A stretch of DNA of 64,000 bases from Novipirellula caenicola (lineage in GTDB: Bacteria > Planctomycetota > Planctomycetia > Pirellulales > Pirellulaceae), in the NCBI RefSeq assembly GCF_039545035.1, contig NZ_BAABRO010000021.1, positions 34,667 to 98,666 on the forward strand. Reading direction: 5' to 3'. Positions 38,802 to 48,169 of the stretch are shown piece by piece. Below the pieces are notes generated by a model. It did not search any database, was not told where the DNA came from, and saw only the letters and a list, made by a program, of their open reading frames with translations. How positions within the stretch are numbered: position 1 is the first letter of the stretch; each line of letters begins with the position of its first letter. The translations under genes were made by a program, and so were the position numbers.

Positions 38802-41468
38802 ATGACGAAGATGCCATTGCGTGTTGTTGCCGTCGCAGCGCTTTGTACCGTGTTTATCTCGACGAACGCCATGGCCCAGCGAAAGCCTGGCCGGTTGCGA
38901 GAGGCGATCAAGCAGCGAGCCAACGCTTCCGCCGCGGTCGCAAAAACTGCGAACGTGGCACCATCGAGCGAAGCCAAGAAGGTCAACGTTGGCAACACCG
39001 CGACACCGATCGACCGGATCACCGCGGCCGATGGGTTCAAGGTCGAGTTGCTCTATTCGGTTCCTGCTGAGATCCAAGGTTCGTGGGTGAATCTGTGCAC
39101 CGACAACAAAGGTCGGTTGCTGGTCAGCGATCAATTCGGCGGACTTTACCGCATCACGCCTCCGCCAGCCGGCCGAGAGATCAAGCCCAGCGATGTCGAA
39201 GTGGTGCCCGCTAAAATCCGCGCCGTCAACGGCATGGTGTGGGCATTCGACGCGCTGTACGTCGGTGTCAACGACTACGAACGCAAAATTCCGTCAGGAC
39301 TGTACCGGGTAACCGACAGCGACGGTGACGATCAACTCGACAAAGTGGAATTGTTACGCGAGATTGAAGCACGAGGTGACCACGGCGTCCACGCGGTCGT
39401 ACCGACTCCCGACGGCGAAGCACTGTATCTGATCACTGGTAACAATGCCAAAGCACCGGAATTGGCGGATAGTTCACAAGTGCCTCAAATTTGGGGCGAA
39501 GACCATTTGTTGCCTAGCATGCCCGACGGACGTGGCCACAATCGTGGGGTCCTGGCCCCTGGCGGCATCGTCTATCGCGTTTCTCCCGATGGCAAGACCT
39601 TCGAAGCCTACGCCTCTGGTTTCCGCAATATCTTTGACGCTTCGGTGAACCGCGACGGCGAATTGTTCACCTACGACGCGGACATGGAATACGATTTCAA
39701 TACACCTTGGTACCGTCCGACGCGTATTTGTCACGTCACCAGCGGTGCCGAATTCGGATGGCGTAACGGTGCCGGAAAACGGATGCCGTTTTATGCCGAC
39801 AATCTGCCCGGCATTCTTGATATCGGTCCCGGATCGCCGACCGGAACCACGTTCGGTTACGGTGCGAAATTCCCAGCGAAGTATCAGAATGCGTTTTACG
39901 CATTGGATTGGAGCTGGGGTAAACTGTATGCCGTTCACATCGAACCAAGCGGATCCTCGTATACGGCCACGAAGGAAGAGTTTGTGACCGGCGCGCCGCT
40001 GCCGATCACCGACGCCATCATCCACCCACAAGACGGTGCGATGTACTTCACCATCGGTGGTCGCCGCGTTCAATCGGGACTGTACCGCGTGACCTACGTT
40101 GGCAACGAATCGACCGAGCTCGTCGAGCCCAAGGTGGTCAAGAACGAGGCGAGAGAAACTCGCCACATGCTCGAATCATTCCACGGCAAGCAAGATCCAA
40201 AGGCGATCGAAACCGCATGGCCTTACTTGGCAGACGACGACCGCTTCATTCGTTTCGCTGCACGCACCGCAATTGAGCACCAACCGCTCGATTCCTGGGC
40301 CGACAAGGCGTTGACCGAGTCGGACCCGGCGAAACAAGTCGTCGCGTTGTTGGCACTCGCTCGGGTTGCCGGCGTGGACCCAATGCACCGCACCGACAAG
40401 GACCCCGAAGTCGATACGGCGATGCGAGGCAAGTTGCTTAACGCGGCCATTGCGATTGACCCGTCCGCTCTGGATTCCTTCGATCAATTGACGCTGCAGC
40501 GTGCCATCCAGATCACTTTGACCCGCTTTGGTCGTCCCGACCAAGCCATTGTCGATAAGTTGATCGCTCGTCTTGATCCGCAGTTCCCTGCGGAATCGCC
40601 TGAGATGAATTGGTTGTTGTGCGAAACGTTGGCGTGGCTGCAATCCCCAACCGTTGCCGAAAAGGCGATGGCGTTGATTGCCGCGGCACCGACGCAAGAA
40701 GAACAAATGCAGTACGCACGTTCGATCCGCATGTTGACGGCCGGCTGGACCCCGGAACTGCGTGAAGCCTACTTTGAATGGTTCTTGAAAGCGGCCAACT
40801 ACAAAGGCGGAGCGAGTTTCGACAAGTTTATCGAGTTCATTCGCAATGATGCCGTCGCTTCGCTAACCGAGGCTGAAAAAGAATCGATGGCCGAGTTGTT
40901 GGCACGAAAGCCGGTCAAGAAATCGGCACTCGAAAATTTGGGCGAAGTCTTCAAAGGACGCACACCGAAGGAATGGACGCTCGAGGAACTCTCGGAAGCG
41001 GCAAGCACGGGACTGAAGAATCGTGATTTCGCGAACGGGCGTAAAATGTTTGCCGCTAGCGGCTGTTTCGCTTGTCACCGCTTCGGAGACCAAGGCGGAA
41101 TGACCGGTCCCGATTTGACCTCGGCTGGTGGACGTTACTCGCCACACGACTTGTTGGACCAAGTGGTCAATCCGAGCAAGGTGATCAATGATCAGTTCTC
41201 GTCGATCAAAGTGTTGACCGAAGACGGTGTCGTACACACCGGCGTTGTGGTCAATCTGAACGGTGACTCGATCACGATCAACACCGATTTGACCGACCCC
41301 AACAAACGAGTCAACGTCAACCGTAACGAAATCGAAGAACTGGTCGTGTCGGACGTTTCGGCGATGCCCGTTGGATTGTTCAATCCGATGACGAAAGAAG
41401 AAATCCTTGACTTGATTGCCTACCTGATCAGCGGTGGCGATCCAAACCACGCGTATTTCAATAACTAA
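38802..41468 (+). CDS. PVC-type membrane-bound dehydrogenase/HEAT/haem-binding protein (second copy)
   Basis: About 888 residues from the ATG at 38802, which starts a clean signal peptide (MTKMPLRVVAVAALCTVFISTNAMA-Q). In-frame ATGs at 38757 and 38583 add a non-export extension. The N-terminal propeller has LCTDNKGRLLVSDQFGGLYR, LYRVTDSDGDDQLDKVELL, HGVHAVVPTPDGEALYLITG, DADMEYDFNTPWYRPTRICHV and AEFGWRNGAGKR. HEAT-like helices fill the middle (about 440-700). The CxxCH domain has CFACH at Cys755-His759, then GMTGPDLTSAGGRYSPHDLLDQVVNPSKVI and SAMPVGLFNPMTKEEILDLIAYL. The order matches its homologue at 21-24 kb but the sequence has diverged strongly. Probably a periplasmic sugar or alcohol oxidoreductase; substrate unknown. 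Confidence 0.88.
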   Translation: MTKMPLRVVAVAALCTVFISTNAMAQRKPGRLREAIKQRANASAAVAKTANVAPSSEAKKVNVGNTATPIDRITAADGFKVELLYSVPAEIQGSWVNLCTDNKGRLLVSDQFGGLYRITPPPAGREIKPSDVEVVPAKIRAVNGMVWAFDALYVGVNDYERKIPSGLYRVTDSDGDDQLDKVELLREIEARGDHGVHAVVPTPDGEALYLITGNNAKAPELADSSQVPQIWGEDHLLPSMPDGRGHNRGVLAPGGIVYRVSPDGKTFEAYASGFRNIFDASVNRDGELFTYDADMEYDFNTPWYRPTRICHVTSGAEFGWRNGAGKRMPFYADNLPGILDIGPGSPTGTTFGYGAKFPAKYQNAFYALDWSWGKLYAVHIEPSGSSYTATKEEFVTGAPLPITDAIIHPQDGAMYFTIGGRRVQSGLYRVTYVGNESTELVEPKVVKNEARETRHMLESFHGKQDPKAIETAWPYLADDDRFIRFAARTAIEHQPLDSWADKALTESDPAKQVVALLALARVAGVDPMHRTDKDPEVDTAMRGKLLNAAIAIDPSALDSFDQLTLQRAIQITLTRFGRPDQAIVDKLIARLDPQFPAESPEMNWLLCETLAWLQSPTVAEKAMALIAAAPTQEEQMQYARSIRMLTAGWTPELREAYFEWFLKAANYKGGASFDKFIEFIRNDAVASLTEAEKESMAELLARKPVKKSALENLGEVFKGRTPKEWTLEELSEAASTGLKNRDFANGRKMFAASGCFACHRFGDQGGMTGPDLTSAGGRYSPHDLLDQVVNPSKVINDQFSSIKVLTEDGVVHTGVVVNLNGDSITINTDLTDPNKRVNVNRNEIEELVVSDVSAMPVGLFNPMTKEEILDLIAYLISGGDPNHAYFNN

Positions 41469-41533
41469 CGCTGACACGGATTATCGGCGTCGGTTTCGCC
41501 GCGTTTCGTCAACGTTGTGATTTCCACATTTGG

Positions 41534-41567
41534 CCGTAGCGAAAGTCATCCGAGGCTTTCGCTACGG
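41534..41567. repeat. 12-bp perfect hairpin after a haem-binding dehydrogenase gene
   Basis: CCGTAGCGAAAG and CTTTCGCTACGG form a perfect stem around a 10-base loop, 66 bases past the stop. The arm GTAGCGAAAGTC recurs directly after the TolC-like gene at 63342, so this is a member of a small dispersed family rather than only a terminator. Confidence 0.6.
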
Positions 41568-41637
41568 CGCCGAATGTTGGATGCTTGATGAAGCCCTCCG
41601 GTGCAATAGGACGGAACAAGGCAGGCAACGACAGCGT

Positions 41638-42510
41638 CTAAAGCCAGGGGATTTCGTATTGGTGATGCGTCATCGCTTCGCCACAAATTCTTACAAACGT
41701 TTCGCGTTGCTCGTCGCTCCAGAGTTTCCAACGTTGGCTTCGTTGCTTGGGATCTTTCGCTGCATGACGACTTTCTCCGGCAAATCGTGTCGGGTGAAAT
41801 CGCTTGGACAGCGGGGCGAGACATGCCTGGTTGAATTCAAGGCCGATCGATTGAAATGCGGACTCGAGAGTCTGTTTGAACTTCGGCGTGTCCCGGATCA
41901 GCCATTCGTAGCGACAGAGAAAGATGTGCGGCCGCGATGATTGGTACTGCAACATATCCTGGCGAAGTGCCCATAGCTTGCAGACGTCCTCGAACGTCAT
42001 CTCCTTGAATCCGCGAAATGATTGGTAGGACGAAATCACCTCGATTCCGTTGCGGATGATGTAACAGATCGCGAGTCGAGGAAACGCTTCCTTCAATCCA
42101 ATCGCCGACCGTGGATCAAGCATCGAGTAGGTTGAGATGGCGGAGTATTCTTCGGGAGTACGCCAATTCGCTGTTGGCCAGTAGAGATCAAGTAAGGTAC
42201 GGCGATGCATACGCCAGAATTCACGACGTCCCACCGGCACCGAGTCGCCGACCTCCTCCATATGCAGATTCGCGGCACGCATCAGATGGTGAATGTAGTT
42301 GCACTCGTGGTTATAGCTTGCCACCTTGGGATGTGCGGCTAGGCAATGCCGTAAAACGGTCGTCCCCGAGCGGCCAACCCCACTGGCGAGGATGAGGGGA
42401 GAATCAAGAAACGGATGCTCACTGAAAATCGCTTCGTTCCGTTTGAATTGAAAAAACGCCATTACTTTGCTTGGACGCATTGCCAATGGGGAGAGAAAAT
42501 CAGAAAGCAT
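41638..42510 (-). CDS. Sulfotransferase family protein
   Basis: About 290 residues from the ATG at 42510, preceded by a G-rich ribosome site. The 5'-phosphosulfate loop of PAPS-dependent sulfotransferases is GVGRSGTTVLRHCLAAHP (from 44), and the 3'-phosphate site is YIIRNGIEVISSYQSF with Arg153 and Ser160-161. Later blocks LCRYEWLIRDTPKFKQTLESAFQSIGL and RFHPTRF fit the same fold. It has no signal peptide, so it works in the cytoplasm or at the membrane face, moving sulfate from PAPS to a sugar or similar acceptor. Planctomycetes carry many sulfotransferases and sulfatases; the acceptor here is unknown. It stands alone. Confidence 0.85.
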   Translation of the reverse strand: MLSDFLSPLAMRPSKVMAFFQFKRNEAIFSEHPFLDSPLILASGVGRSGTTVLRHCLAAHPKVASYNHECNYIHHLMRAANLHMEEVGDSVPVGRREFWRMHRRTLLDLYWPTANWRTPEEYSAISTYSMLDPRSAIGLKEAFPRLAICYIIRNGIEVISSYQSFRGFKEMTFEDVCKLWALRQDMLQYQSSRPHIFLCRYEWLIRDTPKFKQTLESAFQSIGLEFNQACLAPLSKRFHPTRFAGESRHAAKDPKQRSQRWKLWSDEQRETFVRICGEAMTHHQYEIPWL

Positions 42511-42670
42511 CACCCCCCATCGGGTTTGCTTTCGAGGTGTGCAGCTAGGATTGCCGTCGACTTCGCTTGGATGTCGGTATCATACTCGGTTGCCGATTCG
42601 TGGCCACCGAGGTGATCCAACTTGTCAATTCACTGCTGCTGGTGTCACGATGAAGTCGTAGGGAACCGGG

Positions 42671-43777
42671 TTACTTCCGAGACGTGTCAGCGTCATTCGC
42701 GTTTGATGGTTCGGCATCGTCGGTGGTGGGTGCCGCGGCGGGGGCGTTAACAGGGGCAGAGGACGTGGGGGCACCAGCCGTGCGAGCGTGGTTTGCAAAG
42801 AAGTCCCAGATCACTTCGAGACCATCGATATCCGAATTGGTTTTACCCACGATCCTCTCTGGCATCCGGATATCACGCCCGGGCAGCGTGTGGCCTCCGC
42901 CGACGACTCGGTAGAGAGCGACGCTCGTCTTGCGTTTCCCGCCGGTCCAAAGTGATTTCTCGACGGTGCAACCGTCGGCCGGATCCTTGTCCTCAAGTTC
43001 GGTTACCGCAGGCTGATCTGGGATCCCGTTCTTTTTCAACCACAGCCCGATCGCGTCGTCGGTCGACAAACAATGACCACGACTCTTTTTGGGTTTGGAG
43101 CTTAATTGTGCAAGTTTAGGGAAAAGGTTGATCATGACTTCGCCACCATCGTAGGGAACGATTGGGTCCATCGTTCCGTTTAGATACAGTACCGACACGG
43201 GATGGGCCGGCGCGAAGTTTTCTTTCAGTGGTTCAGCCATCGTCGCGATGCCGATCGCGACCGCCGAAAACGTTTCCGAATGCTCGATCGCAAGTCGCTG
43301 GGTCAAAAATCCACCGTTGGATATCCCCATCGAAAAGATGCGGTCTGAATCAATGGTGTATTCCTCTTTGACTCGATCAATCACCGTCATCACAAACGAA
43401 ACATCATCGATAGTGTTATCGTGATCGACATACAATTCGGATTCACGTCCGTCGTTCCAATGTTGATTGATCGCGTTGGGGTATACAACAATGAACCCTT
43501 TCTCGTTGGCGAGTTCCGTCATCCCCATTGCCGAGATCTGATCGTCGCTGCCGCCGCCTCCATGCAAACAAACGACAAGCGGTGTCTTGGTTCCGGCGTC
43601 GTAGTTGTCGGGAGCGTAAATTCGGTACTGTCGTGCTTGTCCACCATGAGTCAAACGGACTTTCTGTCCCGTTGGGACCGGCCGCTGCCATTGTGAATAC
43701 GCCAACCCCGTAATCGCAAATATCAGGATTGCAGTCGCAACGCAAACGGTGATTCGTTTGATCTTCGGCGTACTCAT
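42671..43777 (-). CDS. Secreted alpha/beta-hydrolase, LpqC/feruloyl-esterase/PHB-depolymerase type
   Basis: About 368 residues from the ATG at 43777. A signal or anchor segment is at VCVATAILIFAITGLAYSQ. The oxyanion strand is CLHGGGG (70-76), the nucleophile elbow is GISNGG with Ser153, and the other triad members are probably Asp204 (NGTMDPIVPY) and His296 (GGGHTLPG). This is the complete triad of the esterase D/LpqC/PHB-depolymerase group, which cleaves esters such as feruloyl or acetyl groups on plant polysaccharides or polyhydroxyalkanoates. The last 40 residues are Ala/Pro/Asp/Asn-rich and probably disordered. A small envelope protein gene lies 70 bases upstream on the same strand, so co-transcription is possible. 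Confidence 0.83.
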   Translation of the reverse strand: MSTPKIKRITVCVATAILIFAITGLAYSQWQRPVPTGQKVRLTHGGQARQYRIYAPDNYDAGTKTPLVVCLHGGGGSDDQISAMGMTELANEKGFIVVYPNAINQHWNDGRESELYVDHDNTIDDVSFVMTVIDRVKEEYTIDSDRIFSMGISNGGFLTQRLAIEHSETFSAVAIGIATMAEPLKENFAPAHPVSVLYLNGTMDPIVPYDGGEVMINLFPKLAQLSSKPKKSRGHCLSTDDAIGLWLKKNGIPDQPAVTELEDKDPADGCTVEKSLWTGGKRKTSVALYRVVGGGHTLPGRDIRMPERIVGKTNSDIDGLEVIWDFFANHARTAGAPTSSAPVNAPAAAPTTDDAEPSNANDADTSRK

Positions 43778-43849
43778 CAAACTTGCTGTCTCGAGGTGGA
43801 ACGAAATGGGCAGTTTTAGATTGAAATGCGCGACGCTTCTCTGAGTTTG

Positions 43850-44341
43850 CTATGACTTTGGCTTTACCCGGATCATTTTGTACTGCATCGGTTCGGGCAG
43901 CTCGATCGTCACGATGATCGTGTCCTCGTCCTCGCGGTGATGCCGGATACTCAGTCCGCCCTGTTCACCATCGGCGCCCGTAAACAACAATCCCAGCACG
44001 GCATCGCCATTCTTGTCGACCTCCCATTTGCCAAGTGAGGAACCGCCCGTGCTGTCGGCTCCCATGTGAAACACCTCATGGGTCTTGGCATTCACTCCCA
44101 TCAAAGCAACGGTCTCCATTTCGTTTCCCTTGGTTGTGATCTCGATGACTCGATCTTTGATCTTCCATGCGTAGGTGGCTGTGGACGTTTCCCCGTTTGT
44201 CTCGGCATCGACCCACGTGCCAATCATTCCTTCCCATTGGTGTTTGCGAAGGATGTCGCTGAGCTTGTCTGCGGCAAACAGCGGCGACGCGGAAAGCAGA
44301 AGGGTGGCCAGCAAAGTGCAAGGCATTAACGTTTTGAACAT
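43850..44341 (-). CDS. Small secreted protein of unknown function
   Basis: About 163 residues from the ATG at 44341; a TTG four codons earlier is less likely. The signal peptide is clear (MFKTLMPCTLLATLLLSASPLFA-AD). The mature part is beta-rich, with WEGMIGTWVDAETNGETSTATYAWKIKDRVIEITT, GADSTGGSSLGKWEV and DTIIVTIELPE. This resembles lipocalin-like or DUF1579-like small barrels that begin with a Gly-x-Trp pattern, but I cannot assign a family. It lies between the esterase gene and another small membrane protein gene, all on the same strand with short gaps. Confidence 0.7.
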   Translation of the reverse strand: MFKTLMPCTLLATLLLSASPLFAADKLSDILRKHQWEGMIGTWVDAETNGETSTATYAWKIKDRVIEITTKGNEMETVALMGVNAKTHEVFHMGADSTGGSSLGKWEVDKNGDAVLGLLFTGADGEQGGLSIRHHREDEDTIIVTIELPEPMQYKMIRVKPKS

Positions 44342-44399
44342 GTTTGTCACCAATGGGTTGTTTTAAGGACGACAAGACAATGCACCTGACGTGCGATGA

Positions 44400-44840
44400 T
44401 TATTTGTCATCCGGGGATGAAAAGTGGGCGACTTGGACACTGAGGTCAGGGAACGCTTCTTGAATTTTTTTGACGTCAGCCTCTGCCACTGCGGATGGCT
44501 TGGGAAGCTGATTGGCGGGCGTGCCGGCTGCGATACCACTGAAGTCCGGTCCAACCGTGATGCTGCGTAGATTAGGCAGGTAGCGGAGCAGTTGGATCAT
44601 CGTGTGATTCGCGTGCCCTTCGAACAAGTACACACCGGTAACATCGGTTGGACGAACCGGCGAAACGGGGCCGTCGTGCTGGACACTGCCGTGCAGGACG
44701 ACGCAGTCGATCGCATCATAGCCTCGCTGATCCGCGGGTTGATTCAAGGCATAGCGCGTCACGGCGTAGATACCGAACACCAGTAACAGCAGAAGCAGCA
44801 GCCAGACAATTCGGTATTTCATTCGCCGCCTCAATCGCAT
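44400..44840 (-). CDS. Small membrane-anchored protein of unknown function
   Basis: About 146 residues from the ATG at 44840, or 140 from the ATG at 44822. A basic stretch RLRRRMKYR precedes one strong membrane helix (IVWLLLLLLLVFGIYAV), so the protein is anchored with its C-terminus outside. The exported part contains DCVVLHGS, VTGVYLFEGHANHTMIQLLRYLPNLRSITVG and ends in PDLSVQVAHF. The LLRYLPNLRSITVG stretch looks like a leucine-rich-repeat unit. No family is recognised. It lies 58 bases before the next small secreted gene on the same strand. Confidence 0.6.
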   Translation of the reverse strand: MRLRRRMKYRIVWLLLLLLLVFGIYAVTRYALNQPADQRGYDAIDCVVLHGSVQHDGPVSPVRPTDVTGVYLFEGHANHTMIQLLRYLPNLRSITVGPDFSGIAAGTPANQLPKPSAVAEADVKKIQEAFPDLSVQVAHFSSPDDK

Positions 44841-45122
44841 CGAGTGGTTTTCGAGGTTCGTCGATGACGAAACCCCCACCGTCAACCGAATGACGGCGTG
44901 ACGTCAATCGACGCAATCAACCAAACGCCTTGTACTACCAAAAGCATTGTACCAAAGCTGAGAACCGTGCGTTTGGACGCGAACCTTGACCGCGACGAGG
45001 TCGGCATCGTCGAGAGATTCACCCCACTCACGCGACCGAGCGTGTTGCCAGATGGCACCGCTTTCTACGACGAAAAAGCAGACTGCCACCCAGGTCACAA
45101 TAGGGTAGGAACCGTTGTCCTT

Positions 45123-46436
45123 CTAGCCTCGGGGAAGGGAGCTGAAATCGATCTTCGGTTGTTCGCTGGCCGTCGAAGCTCGCTCAAAGATTTGGTCCAA
45201 CTTCACGGTCGCATCGAAGAAGCCGCAATTTTGCAGAAAGAAACGGTCCTGTTCGCTGCCGCCGGCGAAATCGAGCCGATGACGGCCTCGTGCGGTATTG
45301 TCACCGGTGAATTTCGCTCGCGTGATCTCATGCCACACCCCATCGACATCCTGAACCCATTGATTCGCATAGTTTGCCATCCGCTGGATATGGCCCGTCT
45401 CAGGCGAAAAATTTTCCAAGAACGAATGGAAGCCCGTCAGATGCTTGTCGGTTTTGGGACGCCGAAAACTGGCGATCAGTCGCCACTCGTTCTTGCTCTT
45501 GTCCCCGAACCATGACGTGTACTGCGTGTTGCCATTGCCATCGGGTTTGACTTCGGTCAAAAAGCGGTACGTCACTCCGGCAGTCCACGGGTAAACCAAA
45601 AAGCTTTGCCCGCCGGAACCTTCATTGCCAAAATCTTGTGCGCTGACCCCTTCGCCCTTCGCCGTGGTCAGCACACGATCGGATTCCGGAATCTCTTTAG
45701 GATTGTCGGTGCGAAATGGACTCCAAACCGAGAACAGGACGCGGCGCTGCGTTTCGCTGTTGACCTGGAAACCAAAGTAGCCTTCACCAAATCCGTTGGC
45801 CATGAAATAGGTACCAATCGGGTCTTGCCCTTCTGGCACCGTGATCTCACTGTACGCGTACGTCAAATCAACTTCCTTTGGCAATCGATAACTCAGGTGC
45901 ACCGAGGGGCCGCGGCGACCCCAGTAGAACATGTTGCCGTCGTTGGTTTTGACGAAGTCGAGCGTTAAGTCCTGATCATTGCTGCTGACTCGCAATTCAC
46001 TCAGCTCCACGCTCGCAGAACCATTGTCGTGCGAACGCGTTAGTTGGACCTCGACATAGCCAGGCCCGTCGACCTTGATCTCACCAAGCGGGTAAACGCG
46101 ACTCGGTTCATCTTGCAGCTCGGTTGTCCATGATGTGGCGTCGACCTGGGTTTCAAGTTTTGCTTCCCCGTGCACCGCGCGGCCGCTGATGCCAAGGGCA
46201 AGGTTGGCTGCGCGATCGACGTGAAAGTAAACTTTGTAGACTGCATCCGCTTCACGAATCCGAAGCGTTCCATCGCGTCCCAAGTACCTGCCGCCCGGCG
46301 ACGGCGAACTGCGAAAGGTATTTCCCGCCAGCGGCACGGACCATTCGCCCGCCAATGCGGACGCTGCCATCAGTGGCATCACAAACAATGTTGCCAGAAA
46401 AAACTTGGTCGATGCAGTAGGATGAAACGTTGCCAT
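45123..46436 (-). CDS. Secreted DUF3472/DUF5077-like protein
   Basis: A 437-residue protein with a signal peptide (FFLATLFVMPLMAASALA-GE). The N-terminal part (about 30-150) is beta-sandwich-like and carries VYKVYFHVDRAANLALGISGRA, as in DUF5077. The C-terminal part matches DUF3472: VHLSYRLPKEVDLTYAYSEITVPEGQDPIGTYFMANGFGEGYFGFQVNS, VLFSVWSPF, YPWTAGVTYRFLTEV, WHEITRAKFTGD. Such proteins are found in polysaccharide-degrading bacteria and are thought to bind or process glycans; activity is not established. It stands alone, with a repeat in the upstream gap. Confidence 0.8.
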   Translation of the reverse strand: MATFHPTASTKFFLATLFVMPLMAASALAGEWSVPLAGNTFRSSPSPGGRYLGRDGTLRIREADAVYKVYFHVDRAANLALGISGRAVHGEAKLETQVDATSWTTELQDEPSRVYPLGEIKVDGPGYVEVQLTRSHDNGSASVELSELRVSSNDQDLTLDFVKTNDGNMFYWGRRGPSVHLSYRLPKEVDLTYAYSEITVPEGQDPIGTYFMANGFGEGYFGFQVNSETQRRVLFSVWSPFRTDNPKEIPESDRVLTTAKGEGVSAQDFGNEGSGGQSFLVYPWTAGVTYRFLTEVKPDGNGNTQYTSWFGDKSKNEWRLIASFRRPKTDKHLTGFHSFLENFSPETGHIQRMANYANQWVQDVDGVWHEITRAKFTGDNTARGRHRLDFAGGSEQDRFFLQNCGFFDATVKLDQIFERASTASEQPKIDFSSLPRG

Positions 46437-46888
46437 GAAAGTTTTGAGACACCTGTGTTTATTTGAGCGAAAGCACTGTTGATTTTCAAAGTGGCCGCCG
46501 CCGTCCGACGGTGGATCGCGTTCAACGCGAAAGTAGCGACGACTTGAACCCGTGGGAGCAGGCTGGTGAGGTTCAGCCCCTTCGGACGCAAGTGTTGGAT
46601 TTTTCGCCGCTCCCTGCGCTACGTTTTAGCATGAACCGTGGCGTTTTGGTGCTCGGTGGACCCCAGGACAACGTGTTTCGATTGCGAAAGTCGCGAATGG
46701 TTTGTAATCTGCCGCCGTTTCGCTATAAGGCCGCTGAAGGTCGATAGACTTCCACCGCCGGGGATCATCGTTCCCCTCGGTGACTGCGAATAGGGTTGTC
46801 GCATCACAGAAGGATCGCCGCGGTTGCTGGGTATTCGCAGCATGCTCTGGGAACGCACATGTGGGTATGGCGTTTAAGAAGATGAAAT
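46437..46888. repeat. Gap with dispersed repeat (copy 2)
   Basis: Bases 46494-46550 resemble the repeat at 5341-5396 (shared GCCG, GACGGTGGA, GTAGC and ACTTGAA blocks). It includes its own small stem CGCG-TTCAA-CGCG. The rest, to 46888, shows no gene I would call. Confidence 0.4.
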
Positions 46889-48169
46889 TTAGACGCCGTC
46901 AATTTGCTTTTCTGGATTGACGAACACCCAGCAAATGGCACCAACGAGGTAAACCCCCGCAAACATCAGCAGCACCAAATTCCAGTTCGAAGTCCACTGG
47001 AACAAGTAACCCACCAAGATTGGGCAGGCGGCCGCAGCGAGGTTACCCACCATGTTCATCAACCCAAAGACTTGCGGGACGCGAGGGCCGCCGATGTCGA
47101 TCGTCGCGGCAAAGGCACAGGGGCCGGCTAGTGCCGCCAAGAACGAACCGAGCGACAAAAACATGACCGCCAACATTGCGTTCTGCACAAACCATGCTGC
47201 CAAAATCAACACCGCACACGCCGCCAGGAACGACGCTCCGACGCCGCTACGGCTCAGTCGCAAACTGCCCGTGCGACGCCAGATCCAATCGACCAACGTG
47301 CCGCCAAAAATGCTTCCCGTCAACGTTCCGGCCAACACCAAACCCTGCAGATACCCCGACTCGGCAACCGAAACACCCCGTGTCTCTTGTAGAAACGTGG
47401 GAAACCAACTGGCAAAGAACATGTATCCCGACCCGCGACAGATTTGCTGCCCACACAACCAAAACATCACGGACGATCGAGCGATCGCGAGCAGCTCGCG
47501 GAATTCGTTGACTGGCTCGTCCGCGGTCGCTGCGTCTACGGGCGAGCGCGCTGCATGAATCAAAGCGAGTTCGGCTTCGTTGACGCGATCATCTTGGCTC
47601 GGATCGTTGCGGAATCGCAAGTAGAAACCGAGTGACCAGAAAATGCCCGGAACGGCAAAGCCGACAAACACCCATCGCCATCCCCACGGCGCGATCAACA
47701 CCCCCGTCAATCCGCTAGCGACAATCGCCCCCACCTGCATGCCGGCCGCCAGGATCCCACAGCTCAGCGAACGCTGGCCCAGCGGCATCCAATGACCGAC
47801 GGAATTGCACGATGCCGGAAAAATTCCTGCCTGGGCCATCCCCATCACAAGCTGGGCGATGATGAGCAACCCAAACCCCGGTGCAACGCCAATTCCAAAC
47901 GTTGCCAGCGACCATGCGAACGCAAACAGACTGAGCGTGATTCGTGTTCCCCACCGCTCCGCGAACCAGCCGCTTGGGATTTGAAACAGCGAATAGGTCC
48001 AAAAGAACGCTCCCATGAACCAACCCGATTGCTCGAGCGTGAACCCGAGGTCTTCGCGAACCGTGCTCTCAGCGACACTCACGGCATTGCGACATAGGTA
48101 CGCAAGCGCCGCGGCGATCGTCAGCCACGTCAATGTTCGGTAACGGATCGAGCTGGGGGCCACTTCCAT
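46889..48169 (-). CDS. MFS transporter, anion:cation symporter (sugar-acid) type
   Basis: A 426-residue protein with about twelve membrane helices. It begins RTLTWLTIAAALAYLCRNAVSVAESTVREDLGFTLEQSGWFMGAFFWTYSLFQIPSGWFAERWGTR, the pattern of the ACS group (hexuronate, galactonate and glucarate carriers), including the GWFAERWGTR loop. It should import an organic anion with protons or sodium. The ATG follows directly after the TAG of the DapA-family gene, so the two are translated from one transcript. Together with the dehydratase upstream this suggests that the imported compound is a sugar acid. It is the last gene of a four-gene operon. Confidence 0.88.
   Translation of the reverse strand: MEVAPSSIRYRTLTWLTIAAALAYLCRNAVSVAESTVREDLGFTLEQSGWFMGAFFWTYSLFQIPSGWFAERWGTRITLSLFAFAWSLATFGIGVAPGFGLLIIAQLVMGMAQAGIFPASCNSVGHWMPLGQRSLSCGILAAGMQVGAIVASGLTGVLIAPWGWRWVFVGFAVPGIFWSLGFYLRFRNDPSQDDRVNEAELALIHAARSPVDAATADEPVNEFRELLAIARSSVMFWLCGQQICRGSGYMFFASWFPTFLQETRGVSVAESGYLQGLVLAGTLTGSIFGGTLVDWIWRRTGSLRLSRSGVGASFLAACAVLILAAWFVQNAMLAVMFLSLGSFLAALAGPCAFAATIDIGGPRVPQVFGLMNMVGNLAAAACPILVGYLFQWTSNWNLVLLMFAGVYLVGAICWVFVNPEKQIDGV

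Noticed and set aside
44898..45515. Plus-strand open frame of 205 codons
   Set aside because: Its second half is antisense to the DUF3472 gene and the encoded sequence has no features of a real protein.
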